DNA from: Pseudevernia furfuracea
Taxonomy: Eukaryota; Ascomycota; Lecanoromycetes; Lecanorales; Parmeliaceae
Length of the DNA stretch: 64,000 bases
Assembly: GCA_022315425.1 (NCBI GenBank)
Contig: JAIUPT010000033.1
Coordinates: forward strand, 124,001 to 188,000
Direction: 5' to 3'
Below the pieces are notes generated by a model. The model saw only the letters and a list, made by a program, of their open reading frames with translations. It was not told where the DNA came from and ran no database searches. Positions within the stretch are counted from its first letter, which is position 1. Every line of letters begins with the position of its first letter. The position numbers and the translations under genes were made by a program. Below, in pieces: positions 10,243 to 20,711 of the stretch.

Positions 10243-13200
10243 ATGATTGCCATTGATTGCTATCTCGATGATCTCGCTGACAGAGCCCAGGCCATGCCAC
10301 GACCTCTCAAGTTTGGGAGAGTGAAGCAGTCTTCCCAAAACCAGCAGGCCGATAAACCTCCCACTGTTTTTCCCTCTCCGATGTTCACTGGCGCTGTCAC
10401 GCCCGAGGTAGTAGAGCCTTCAAACAACGGCTCTCCGTCTTCGACGTTGACTGGAGCTTTGGGACCTAATTCAACAGAAATTTCAAGGTAGTCTTGTACC
10501 GTCTCTGGGAGAAGAAGAGCCCACATAGACTAATAAGACGCAGGACCGTCGGACCTGAGGGACCTCACCTCCTGCGCCCTTCCCCCTTCACTGGTGATGT
10601 TCCACGGGAAACCATAGAGTTGTCAGGTACAAGTAATCCCTCCTCAAGCCTTACTGAGGATTTGATACCCCGAACGGATGATGCCCCAAGGTAAAACCAT
10701 GCCGTCTTTGGAAGAACAAAAGCTTACACGGGCTGACAAAATCTGCAGATTCTTCTCCATGAGGGGTTTCATGTACCAGAAAATAGATCCAAATGCTAGC
10801 CGGGACGCAACCATTGTTTCGTAAGTCACTTCTTTGGTTCCGTATGGTAGAAGCTTACAAGGTCCAGGAATGGTCAACAGGTTCGGCAAGATTCCCAGAG
10901 ACTAAGTGTCTCTCAAGCACTTCCGCTTAGTTCGACATCAAGCGGTTCGCATCACGTTAATGTTCGTTCCACACAGCCAGCGGCACGAAACCAGTCGCCA
11001 GAGACACTCCAGCCCACCACTGCGGATTCTTCACCGACAGCACTGTCAAAGCCAGAGCGCACATCGAAGCATCTTGGTAAGCTCAAGCGTTACAACAAGT
11101 CTCCCGAACCCGACTCGGATTCTGAGCAAGAAGAGTCCTCTCTCAAGGCTCCGCATTCGTCACAGCAAACGCGACAAAAACCACAGCGCCGATCCCTGCT
11201 GCTCCGTGAGATTGAGGCACACAACCAGTCTCCAGAGCCTGAGTCCAACCTTGAGGTAGAAGTGCTCTACCATTTGGAGGACCATTGGGGCAACGTACCA
11301 TTGACACGTAGCGTTCGCCAAAAGCTTGTGGATGTTGTCAAGGGCGAACCTTCAACTCCTAGAAAGAACCTCAACTTCAACAAGCTCATGTTGGCCGAGT
11401 TCAGTGGTGTGAAAAAAGGAACAAAGACATTTTATGCCGAAGGGAGTAGCAACTTCGAGCCTTCTTCGCACCAGAGACAGCAGGGAGTTAGGAGGGATTT
11501 GAGCTCTGGGAATGAAGAAGATGATGAAGAGGAGGCAATCCCTGGACAGGTGAGGAATACTGTTGGGAATAGCCAGCGGGATCATAAGTCGGCAGCTGAG
11601 TTGGCGTGGATGAGGCGGGATTATCAACAGGGTCAGTCAGCGTACTTTTTCTTTCCGAGCGCTAAAGTTAAGCTATCCGGCTATTTACCACCGAGGGCAC
11701 CCAAACAACTCTTCCCTCCTCCTCTACAACAATTTACCCAGCTCACTGACTTCACAATGGCAGAAGAGAGAAGAATCATTGAGCTCGTCAAAACACCTGG
11801 ATACCACCCACATCTCTCACAGCAAGACATAGATGAAGAAGCTCGCAAAAACCCGGCCTACCATGTCACACCAGTGATTCCGGAGGGCTTCCAACGCTTC
11901 CTACACGCATTTCACATAGAGCAAGGCTTATATGTTTTCACCCCGACAGCGGCTGATTTCTTGGATTTTGCCCGTTTCTTGAAAAATGTCGAGGAAATAG
12001 CCGGTCGTGAGATGGGTGTTGTCAAGGTCATCCTACCTTCCGAATGGTGAGTCTCCTTCGCCTTATCCCTGTCCTTCAGAAAACTAGATCTGAATCTCCC
12101 ACAGTCTATCACAAACGCGACTTCCAAGTAGAAGCATAGTACCCTCATCGCCGGTCCTTGAAACCATGAAAATCAGCATAAACAGAAACGCGTCAAACGA
12201 GCCTTTCGAATATTACGACATGCGCACAACAAAGCAACCAACTTCCCTGGGAGCCGACGAATGGCTACAAGAGATTCAGCGCGACAAAGCCAAGATCATC
12301 CAGAAGCGCGATATCAGCACAGAAGCTATTAGCCGCAATGATGTCTGGAAAGAGTCTCATGTGATCAAACCATTTACCGAGAGAAAAATGACTCAACGTA
12401 GCGACAGACGGAAAGGAGCCGTGCTTTGCGCCTTGAATGAGCTAGGTATGAGACAATTCCTCGATCAAACCCCTTTTTCTGAGATCTTCACAAAAAATGG
12501 CTGCTGACTGTTTCTCGATAGCGACTCCTACTCTGCGAGCTGCTTTGAATTGCAGAGATCCAAACATTGGGAACCTCCTTGGCAATCGCTTTGCGTTTTC
12601 CTCATCGACTCAGCCAGGCATCAACGAGTCTGTCTTCCACATCGCTCGTGGCTCTGGTCCACTTTCTCGGTTGCAGATGAATGAGTACGCCGCTTACTCG
12701 CTCAATTACCATCACTCCGGTGCTCCCAGGTTCTTGACAGTGACCCGACCAGAGCACTATGCGAAGCTTGAAGAAGTCATTTTCATTTCGCAAAACAACG
12801 GAACGCTATCTGGCCGTCCTCAGGGGTCTCGGAAATGCAGCCAATTCGTGAAGCATCAGCCAACGTATGTGCCACATAGGACACTGTCAGTGAATGACGT
12901 TCAATATACAGAAGTGGTTCAGCACCAGGGCGAAATGGTGATAACTTTCCCATATGCATATCACCAAGCATATGGTTCTGGACCGAACATTACAGAAGAA
13001 ATTCTCTACGCTAGCGACCGCTGCACAGTGTTCCATCGAGAAAACCTCTATCAGTACTGCGATAGCAATTGCGCTGCCGGGCAGCTCAGCAGTTTCGATC
13101 TCAAAATGGTCTTCTCTGAACCCGTGGGTAGAACACGAAGCGGTCGCTCAGGCCTAGAGCTAACGTCCACTTTGCCTCCGCCACGTCGATCCCGACAGGC

Positions 13201-13561
13201 TACTACCTCTCAAAACCGTGATGCTGATGACCGCGGCTCGGATGACGGTGAGTGGATGCCTCCTCCGGCCCTTTCCGGACCTCAGCCAAGCACGCCCCGC
13301 AAGCGAGCTCCTCGTCTGACATCCAATCCTTACGCGCCCGAAATTTGGGACTCAGACCACGCCTTTGGATTTGGAGGCCCCTATGGCCCAGCAGCCGACA
13401 ACGACTATGGCAGTCCTATCGGCGGATCTCAGCCACGAGACATTATCACTGGTCGTCTTCTGGGGGAAGATGAATGGCGGGCGAGGTCTAGCAGAAAGCG
13501 CACCGTTGAATCCGAAGGATCCGAAGAAGCTCCTCGCAAGACTCGTCGCCGCCGCCACTAG
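10243..13561 (+). CDS. JmjN/JmjC domain protein, probably inactive KDM4-like
   Basis: Six exons (10243-10487, 10544-10690, 10749-10820, 10868-12046, 12105-12445, 12522-13561) give 1007 aa; a start at ATG 10294 (990 aa) is equally possible. All junctions keep frame. A JmjN-like segment lies near residues 509-548 (FTPTAADFLDFARFLKN ... GVVKVILPSE). A JmjC core follows at about 700-830 (YSLNYHHSGAPRF, CSQFVKH, GEMVITFPYAYHQAYGSG). In KDM4 enzymes H-x-E stands seven and five residues before the YSxNY tyrosine; here those places are Gln and Asn, while the distal His (YHQAY) remains. Iron binding, and so demethylation, is probably lost. CxxxxxH and a later C-x3-C could keep a zinc site. N- and C-terminal parts are disordered and charged. 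A chromatin reader or scaffold role is inference. Confidence 0.7.
10380..10867 (+). repeat. duplicated exon-intron units inside JmjN/JmjC gene
   Basis: The end of exon 1 plus intron 1 resembles exon 2 plus intron 2. The peptides FTGAV..E..E...N.SPSSTLTGAL and FTGDV..ETIELSGTSNPSSSLTEDL align. The introns share CCGTCT.TGG.AGAA.AA.AGC..ACA and end in GCAG. Intron 3 (10821-10867) keeps a similar core (GGTAGAAGCTTACAAGG). All three junctions are phase 2, so unit gain does not shift frame. Confidence 0.6.
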
Positions 13562-13594
13562 GGCTCTCTTGGGCTCTCAACAACGCGCAGTGAT

Positions 13595-13800
13595 GCAGAC
13601 TTTTCTCCCCACGAACGACTCCATTTTCGAATTTCCTTCAGTCTTTTACCTTCGAATTCCCGCACTTCAGCCTCCATTAATACTCCAATCCACGCCAGCA
13701 GACCTTTCTCCCCACGAACGACCGCATTTCCGAATTTTCTTCAGTCTTTTACTTTCGAATTCCCGCACTTCAGCCTCCATTAGTACTCCAATCCACGCCA
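13595..13800 (+). repeat. 103-bp direct tandem duplication
   Basis: Two head-to-tail copies, 13595-13697 and 13698-13800, with exactly equal length. Both begin GCAGAC.TTTCTCCCCACG and end CTCCAATCCACGCCA, with a handful of mostly transition differences. A third start (GCATAC) follows. It lies just after the JmjN/JmjC stop, probably in its 3' UTR. Confidence 0.85.
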
Positions 13801-14396
13801 GCATACTTATCGAATCGCAGCCATTAGATCAAGTACGTTTTCTTGTGCAAGTCGTGGCTAGATTGTCTCCATCCCCAGGTAACTCTACAGTCCTGCCAAC
13901 TAGACCTCGACGCATGATTGGCTACTTGTGCCCAGATACGGCTTCACTGTCATCAGTGTTCATATCATACCAAATTGTCGAGCCAACCCGCTCTTCAGCA
14001 TAGTGTACAATAGTTCTCATAGCGCAAATTCTACTCAATCGTTGCAATTCTTTCCAATAGCTTCGTGTCCTCAAAAGGAGTGAGACCTCTCAAATTGACA
14101 ACCCTTCCTTTCCTTAAACCCTTGTGTAAATTTTTCCCTATCCTCGTTAGATGAGTGGCTTCCATATCAATGCTGGTGGTGCGTGGGTTGTCAATGCACG
14201 TAGAGAGGACGTTGAGAAGCGGTGGAAAACCTCGCAGGGTCCGAGTCATGAGCTGAGTAAGTGGGGCCGATCTCGAGTCATGGGCGACTATTGCAACATG
14301 GAGGAATCACGAGTAGAAACTTTGTCTCTCGCAAGACAGCTAGCTAGTCAAGCACCACTAAATGAGTGAACAAAGCAGTGTATCTAGCTAGCTAAG
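13801..14396. other. intergenic, nothing recognised
   Basis: About 600 bp between convergent genes with no conserved frame, RNA gene or repeat recognised. Confidence 0.5.
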
Positions 14397-15602
14397 CTAC
14401 AAGAAGTGACCATCCTCGGGCGAAAGATCCAGCATGAAAGGCAGCACCATAGACGCTCTATCCTCCACCGTCGAGCTCTCGCGATAACTCCCCCTCGTAG
14501 CTGCCGCCGCAGAGAGCTCGCGTTTCCTCACCACCTCCGACCACTCTCCCAGACGCTGTCCCTTCACGTCGATCTCTACCCACATCTTTCCGTCCGCGAC
14601 AACCTTGACGCCGCCCAGGCCGTAATCGAGGCACTCCAGCCGCACCACGAGCTTCTCCAACCCCGCCATTCTCTCCTTCATGCGCCGCACGTCCACATCC
14701 GAGACGACGACGTTCCCAAGCCACAGCACCCTCAGTCCCGTCCAGCGGATGGCCGGCGCGCTAAACCATTCCTTCTTCCCGTCAATCGACACGAATTCGT
14801 CGAGGGTGAACGGATTCGGTCCTTCTTCGCCGTTGACCCATTCGAACCTGAACGAGTCCAGTTGGCCGTTGGTGGCGAAAGAGTGGAGCCAGTCGTGCAG
14901 AACCCGGGTGTAGGTGCGCCAATCTTCTTTTTCCGCGTCGGGGTCGTAGTGGGAGTGGTGCTCTTTCGGTTGCACCTTGTCCTGCCACCAGCCCACGACT
15001 TTTACATCCAGCTCTTTCAATCCGTGCCAGACGTTGCGACTCGTCCAGCTGGCATCGTCGAAGGAGGTGAAGCTGCCCCAGCGGAGGGCAAGGATGCCGG
15101 GGAAGGAGAGGTTGGTGATTGTGAGCTGGGTGAGGAGCGGTATGTTTGCGCGCTGGAACGCGAGGCGGAAGGAGAGGAGGCCCTGAAATGGATCATGATC
15201 TGGGGCGGTGAGGGAGAGGTGTTGCAAGCGTGGGAAAGGTGGTAGCGGAATAACGTCGCTAGGTCGGAGTACGGGATCAAATTGCGACACTGTGAGTGTG
15301 AGGTGCTCACATTGTGACGAGGTGTTGTAGAGTGCTAACAGGTCTTCGGTGGAGAAGGTGTTGAGGGGAAAGAGGACACTGAGATTTGAGAAGACCGAGG
15401 GATCCGCAGAGTTGACCCAGCCTTTTGTTGTGGAAGATACAAGTCGTAAGGAGAGCTTGGATGGTAGAGAGAGGAAGGAGAGGAGGTGCGTGGCTGGGAA
15501 TACGGGTGAATAGGTGGGGTGGCACGAACGGATGTACGCTGAAATTGGGTGCTTTATGTGGACGAGTAGGCGTTCGAAGGGCGAAAGAAGCGAAGCTGAC
15601 AT
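14397..15602 (-). CDS. F-box/LRR-like hypothetical protein
   Basis: Single exon, 401 aa from ATG 15602 (the frame extends a few codons upstream only with GTG). Residues about 40-60 (THLLSFLSLPSKLSLRLVSS) have the Leu-Pro-x-K/E-L spacing of fungal F-box-like N-termini. What follows is a run of imperfect Leu-rich segments (LQHLSLTAP, LTQLTITNLSFPG, LKELDVKVV, LRVLWLGNVVV, LEKLVVRLECLDYGLGG) typical of fungal F-box/LRR-like proteins that recruit substrates to SCF ubiquitin ligases. The F-box itself is weak, so partner and function are unknown. No signal peptide or membrane segment. It is convergent with the JmjC gene; the 269 bp to the helicase stop hold nothing recognised. Confidence 0.7.
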   Translation of the reverse strand: MSASLLSPFERLLVHIKHPISAYIRSCHPTYSPVFPATHLLSFLSLPSKLSLRLVSSTTKGWVNSADPSVFSNLSVLFPLNTFSTEDLLALYNTSSQCEHLTLTVSQFDPVLRPSDVIPLPPFPRLQHLSLTAPDHDPFQGLLSFRLAFQRANIPLLTQLTITNLSFPGILALRWGSFTSFDDASWTSRNVWHGLKELDVKVVGWWQDKVQPKEHHSHYDPDAEKEDWRTYTRVLHDWLHSFATNGQLDSFRFEWVNGEEGPNPFTLDEFVSIDGKKEWFSAPAIRWTGLRVLWLGNVVVSDVDVRRMKERMAGLEKLVVRLECLDYGLGGVKVVADGKMWVEIDVKGQRLGEWSEVVRKRELSAAAATRGSYRESSTVEDRASMVLPFMLDLSPEDGHFL

Positions 15603-15871
15603 ATCCGGTACTTCGATCACTATGGTGTGCTAGAATATTAGACCCCCAAGATTTATCGCAGAAGTTGTATGTGAAGGTTCAGGATGGTAGGAGACTAGAA
15701 TTCTTGACTTAATAACTTTGAGCGGCTGGAGACGGATATCATTGGTTCTTGAAGAGTGAAGAGCCGCCGTAACTTATCCAAGCTTCGACAAATCAGAAGT
15801 ACAGTGACTTCTTGCTCTTGTCAAAGCGAAACGCTACATAACACTAGAGCTGACAGATATGAGCCAAACTA

Positions 15872-18800
15872 TCAAGATCTTGCTTTTGAATCCGAAAAAA
15901 TCTTTTGCCACACATTTAGCCACGACTGCTGCTGCGCCGATAAACCACGTCCAGGACTTCGAAACGCCTGTGTCATTATCTGCCTGATCTGGACACGCAG
16001 AGTTTTGAGAGCCAAGAACGTCTTCCACTCGTCTAGGGCAAAGCGAATCCGATTGCCATCCACCACTACGACCCCCGAGTACATCTTGAATTCCGCTTCA
16101 CCACAGACGAGAGCAACTGCAAAGCTCTCTACTGGATTTGTTTCATGCGCATTGTAGAACTTGTTGCTCGATTGCATGATGTGATAGAATGACAGCCATT
16201 GCGGTGGGCGCTCGACGCCTTTATTGACGGACGTGGGATGCAAGCTGACCGTCTGGTTGTTCGCGATGTTCTTCCAGCCTTTGCCTTCTCGCCTGAGCAG
16301 CTTGGGGTAGAAGCTCCAAGCGATGACAGAGTTGAGAATGAGATCATTGTTATTATTACAGTTGTAGCGATCAGGCAATTCGACGAAGCTTCGTTTCCTG
16401 GACCAATACCGGACTTTGTTAAGAGACGCCTTCTCAGCCTCATTCAATGTTACGAATCCAGCGTCAGCTAAAGAGGCAGTAAGCTGCGACTTCGTATCTT
16501 CAATGTTAGATAACGTCTGCTGGCTCATAAAGTTTCTCTGGCAGAATTGCTGTTCGGACATTGCGGTCAAGCCGCTGCACACTCGTCGCCATGCGCAGTA
16601 AGCATTGTAGACTGTGAGAAGGTCAGAGTCTCCCTTCTTGAAAGCTTGCCGTGCGAAATCCGCTTGCGATATAGTACCCATAGGTACTGAGAAAGGTGAC
16701 TTGGAGGAAAGGATGGCAGCAATCGTGAGCATTGCATCGAGGCACCCGAAAATGGCACCAAGCAAGGTCAGCTTGCCCAGGAACACATCTAGCGGCAGCC
16801 TTGCAAGCTGCCGTCCCAGAGGTGTTAGATCTTCTGAAGATGTGAGGGCTTTTACATCGACAAGAGAATCTATAGCACGTCTTATGTTCTTCGATGAAGG
16901 AGGGTCGAGGGCTTCTGAGAGTGTTTGCTCAATGCCGCCGAGCTTGCAGATCTTGACGCGTAGAACTAGATCTTGTAGGGAAAGCCGAAGCATTTCAGGG
17001 GTTTGTTCTCCAGACATCTGCTAAAATATCAGCCTAGCACCGCGGACGTAGGGTCTCGCTTACGATGTTATCATGGCGATTCTTGGTGAAGAGGTGAAAA
17101 CAGAGGCCTTTCTGGACCCGACCTGCTCGTCCACGTCGTTGTTTTGCGTTCGCTCTAGAGATGAACGCTTCAATCAGTCTAGAAAGCTGCCGCCGCTCAT
17201 CAAACCTTGAACACTATTAGCGTTGAGTAGATGTCAGTCAGAGGAGGTAACAAACCTCATCTCCTTGTGCTTTCCTGTATCAATGACGCAAGTAACATCA
17301 GGAATGGTGATACCAGTCTCCGCGATATTCGTGGCGAGAACGATCTTACGAATTCCTGGTGGGGGAACGAGAAAAGCTCGTTCCTGCTCATCTGTAGCAA
17401 TGGTAGAGTGCAAAGCGTAGATGTACCATCCACTCGTAAATGAACCGTGGCCGGCCAACATATCATTGAGTCTTCGTATCTCTGCCATGCCAGGCAGGAA
17501 TACTAGGATTGCCTTGCTGTAAGGGGAATAAAACTCCCGGGTAGCAATTGTCTCAAGAAGCCGGACTATCAGACCATAGCTGACGCGGTATTCGTCGAGC
17601 TTTGACAATGTATTTAGAGTCTTTGGGCTGTATCCTTGGAGATCAGCAATCTGTGATGGAACTTGTGCCATGTCGTCGTCATCAAATTCAACAGCCTCAG
17701 CACCACCATGAGATCCCGAATCGGTGTTGAAGTTCGTGACTTCCACTGCGTCCTCTAGATATTTCGTGTCGACCGGGAAGGTGCGCCCAGGCACGTTCAT
17801 AATGGGTGCTCCGCCTAGATAATCGGAGAAACGTTCTGCATTGACGGTAGCTGACATGAGAACGACCTTGAGGTCAGATCGCTTCTCCAGAAGCTTCCGA
17901 AGGACTATCAAGAGGAAGTCGCTGTCGATGCTCCTCTCGTGTACTTCGTCAAGAACAAGATGTGTGATGTCTCCCAGGTCTTCCGAGCCTTCCAGCATGC
18001 GCATCACAATCCCAGTCGTCGCATACACAAGCCTGGTCTGCGGGGTGAATTTGCTTTCCAATCTTATAGCAAACCCAACGAGCGATCGGAAGGTGCCGAC
18101 TTCGCCTTTCCTTTCTCCAAGCTCTTCGCTCACACGGCGTGCTAAAGAAATTGCCGAGATTCGTCGAGGCTCGGTGCAGTAGACTTTGCAGGGACGCCCG
18201 CCCGAAAGCTCATGCTCTAGTATGAAAGCTGGCACCTGCGTACTCTTTCCGCAGCCCGTCTCACCACATATGATGACCACTTGGTTGTTCGTTATGGCCT
18301 CGAGAAGTTCGTCTTTGAAGTTCCATATGGGCAAGCTCGCGCGAGATGTGAGCATATGCTGGTAAGAAGGCGTGGATAGCTTTGATGCCCATAGTGCTTT
18401 GATGTCGTCGGACCGGATTGTAGGAGGTGAGAGGCTGTCTCCTTGCCATTCGTGGGAGCCCGCGCTAGTGGATTCCTTGTTGGGAGGCTTTGGTGTGATG
18501 CCGTTACTCTTTCCCTCCAAACCCTCATCCGTCTGGCCACTCTCAGCTATCACATTGCGGAGCTCGCGCAAGACATGGCGGTCGGCGGCTTCGTCTTGGT
18601 CTTTCTTCAATTGAGACAACTCTTTCCAGAGGTCTCTCCAAGTTAATGGTAAGCGCAGGTGCACCTTTTCCTCTTTGGGAGATGAAGCAAATATGAGGAA
18701 CATGGCGACAGTTGATATGTATGCCTCTGTTTGGGCCTCAGTCGGGCAAGAAATCGATACCATCTCAATCTTTACAGAACGAGCGTCGCATTGACAGATC

Positions 18801-20433
18801 AATTTGTCAATTGACAGTGCAGTCATGGGCTCTTGCAATCGCGACCATCTGACCTCGATGAGATGTCGATTCGAGAAAGAAGATGCTGATATCGGCTTGT
18901 AGGAGATCTGGGAGGCAGAATCTCTGTCTAGTCAGCATACACTACCACCGATACAAAGTAGAAGTCCCACCGTGCTTTGCAAGCTTCCTCCAGAACCCTA
19001 CGAGGGTTCATGCCAGTCCACTTCCCAAAGTCTCTGATTTCCACATTACTGCCTTCTTTGCTTGCAGTACTCATAATGCTCAAACCAGTCGCTGGGTCCG
19101 TTGTCGTGTCTGGAAGGCTGGCAAAGAACCCGCCAAGCATGCCATCCCCGTCATCGTCGCCGTCATTGGATTCTTCAAGGTTGGCATTGCTTCGCGCAGT
19201 TGGCACAACTTTCTGTTGCTCTCCGTCATCCCTTATACCGAGCCTTTTGCGCTCCGCAGCCTCTTGTGCAAGGTCGATGCGAATTTCTGCCCATCTGCTA
19301 TTGGCTTTGTCCTCGTCGAACAAAAGATCCGACTTGATCTTTTGGATCTTTGCCGCGAGACGCTCGGTTCTTCGCTTACTAGCAGAGTCCAAATTGCCAA
19401 CGATGATGGGATGCTTACCCTTGCCCCGCCGCTGCCGTCTGGCATCAATATCGGTCAACTCAGGGCTAATCTCATGTAAGCGCGACTGTAGTTCTAGATA
19501 TTTTGTCAACAAATGCTCTGGCTCTGCGTCGCTGTCTGAGTCGCTTGCAGAAGAGAGAGGGCTATCTTCATCAGGAGGTTGAGGTTGTTGCGGAGGATGT
19601 TCTTTGATGAGAGGGGATTCAGAGCTTGAGTCTGTAGGGGTAGTTGCCGGTGTATTTGCCATAATTCCAGATTGTTGTTGGTCAGCTGAACAATGTAATT
19701 GCCCTTCGCGACGATCGAACTTGGGTAAATCTGCCGGCTCTGAATCCAAAGCCAACCAAGCAAGGCAATCGTCGAGGCCCCATATAGACTCTTTGCCTGA
19801 GGTTAGACTCTGTGGCCCTGACTTGTTCATTGTTGTTAGTAAGTGACGAAGTGCCAGATCCGTCCTTTGCTCAGGGAACCCCAGCAGTGGAAGGAGTCTT
19901 TTCAATGCCCATAGCTTGATCAGCAGGTCGTCCTCGGAGAGATCCGTAGCTGCTTTATTACTGTCAGAAATTGATTGCCGAGATCCATTGCTATATTCTT
20001 GCGCTTGCAGTAGATCTGTGATTATTTGAATTATCTCTGGAGGTAGCCATTGACGAATGCCAAGGTGCTCTGCTTGTGAACGCAGTAGGCGTTTCTCTGT
20101 CTGAAGTCTCGAGGCCAGTCTAAAAACATCCTTCTTCGTCTTCTCTCCGTGACTTTCAAGGAGAATCTGGAGACCAGAATCTTCGAGCTGTGACTCAAGC
20201 TCCTCGGGGGTTAGCTCGTACAGCGCCTTCTCAGGCTCTCTACTTGAAGAGACTTCCGTTCGTATTCCGTCTTCAGCAGTCGGGGGAAAAGCATGCACAT
20301 CCAAAACACCCGGCCGCACACCGCCCTCGAACTCTTTGGCTTCATCGTGTTTCGGCTTTGAAGCTGTGGATGTTGTAGCAAACCCGCGCGATGGATTGCT
20401 TGCGGGCTTCTTTTTCTTCTTGTTGGGCGCCAT
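15872..20433 (-). CDS. DEAH-box RNA helicase, DHX29/YLR419W-like
   Basis: Four exons (18955-20433, 17256-18907, 17064-17205, 15872-17017) with 47, 50 and 46-nt introns give 1472 aa. Helicase motifs are all readable: I GETGCGKST (about residue 710), Ia TEPRR, II DEVH, III SAT, V ATNIAETGITIP, VI QRRGRAGR. HA2 and OB-fold regions follow. The long N-terminus starts with a Lys-rich tail and is acidic; just before the core is the FGKWTGMNPRRVLEEACKA segment typical of the DHX29/DHX57 group. Human DHX29 helps 40S scanning through structured 5' UTRs (family knowledge); this role is inferred here. The third intron ends TTTTAGCAG, a tandem acceptor that could add one Gln. Divergent from GCN1 across 278 bp. 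Confidence 0.9.
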
Positions 20434-20711
20434 TCAACTAGCCTTCATGGTGTAGTCGTAGAAAAGAACCTATGGGGAAATTTACGATTTTATATTAATT
20501 TTTGAATAGCTAGATTCTCCGCCTGCTGTTGATACTTCTGAGACTGAGTCCAGAGATTTGAGAGACCCCCTTGGCCTAGTGTATGCCAAGCCCGCATATG
20601 CTTGGCACTTTGTCCTACCCGTAAAGTATCAGACCTTTTCCTGTGTGATATCATTCAGAATCGTAAATCCACTGGCCTTTAATCCGCTCATGGATTCACG
20701 TCTTGGGAGTT
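20434..20711. promoter_or_regulatory. shared divergent promoter, DHX29-like / GCN1
   Basis: The 278 bp between the two start codons must carry both 5' UTRs and promoters. A short AT-rich stretch (about 20481-20515) sits closer to the helicase side. No factor site was identified. The layout suggests shared control of two translation-linked genes. Confidence 0.6.

Noticed and set aside
13365..14003. 212-codon plus-strand frame overlapping the end of the JmjC gene
   Set aside because: Begins inside the JmjC coding sequence in another frame and its middle is the 103-bp tandem repeat; no family features.
14406..15245. 279-codon plus-strand frame opposite the F-box-like gene
   Set aside because: Rich in His/Arg/Pro, as expected for the antisense of a Leu-rich coding region; the minus-strand reading shows regular Leu-rich repeats.
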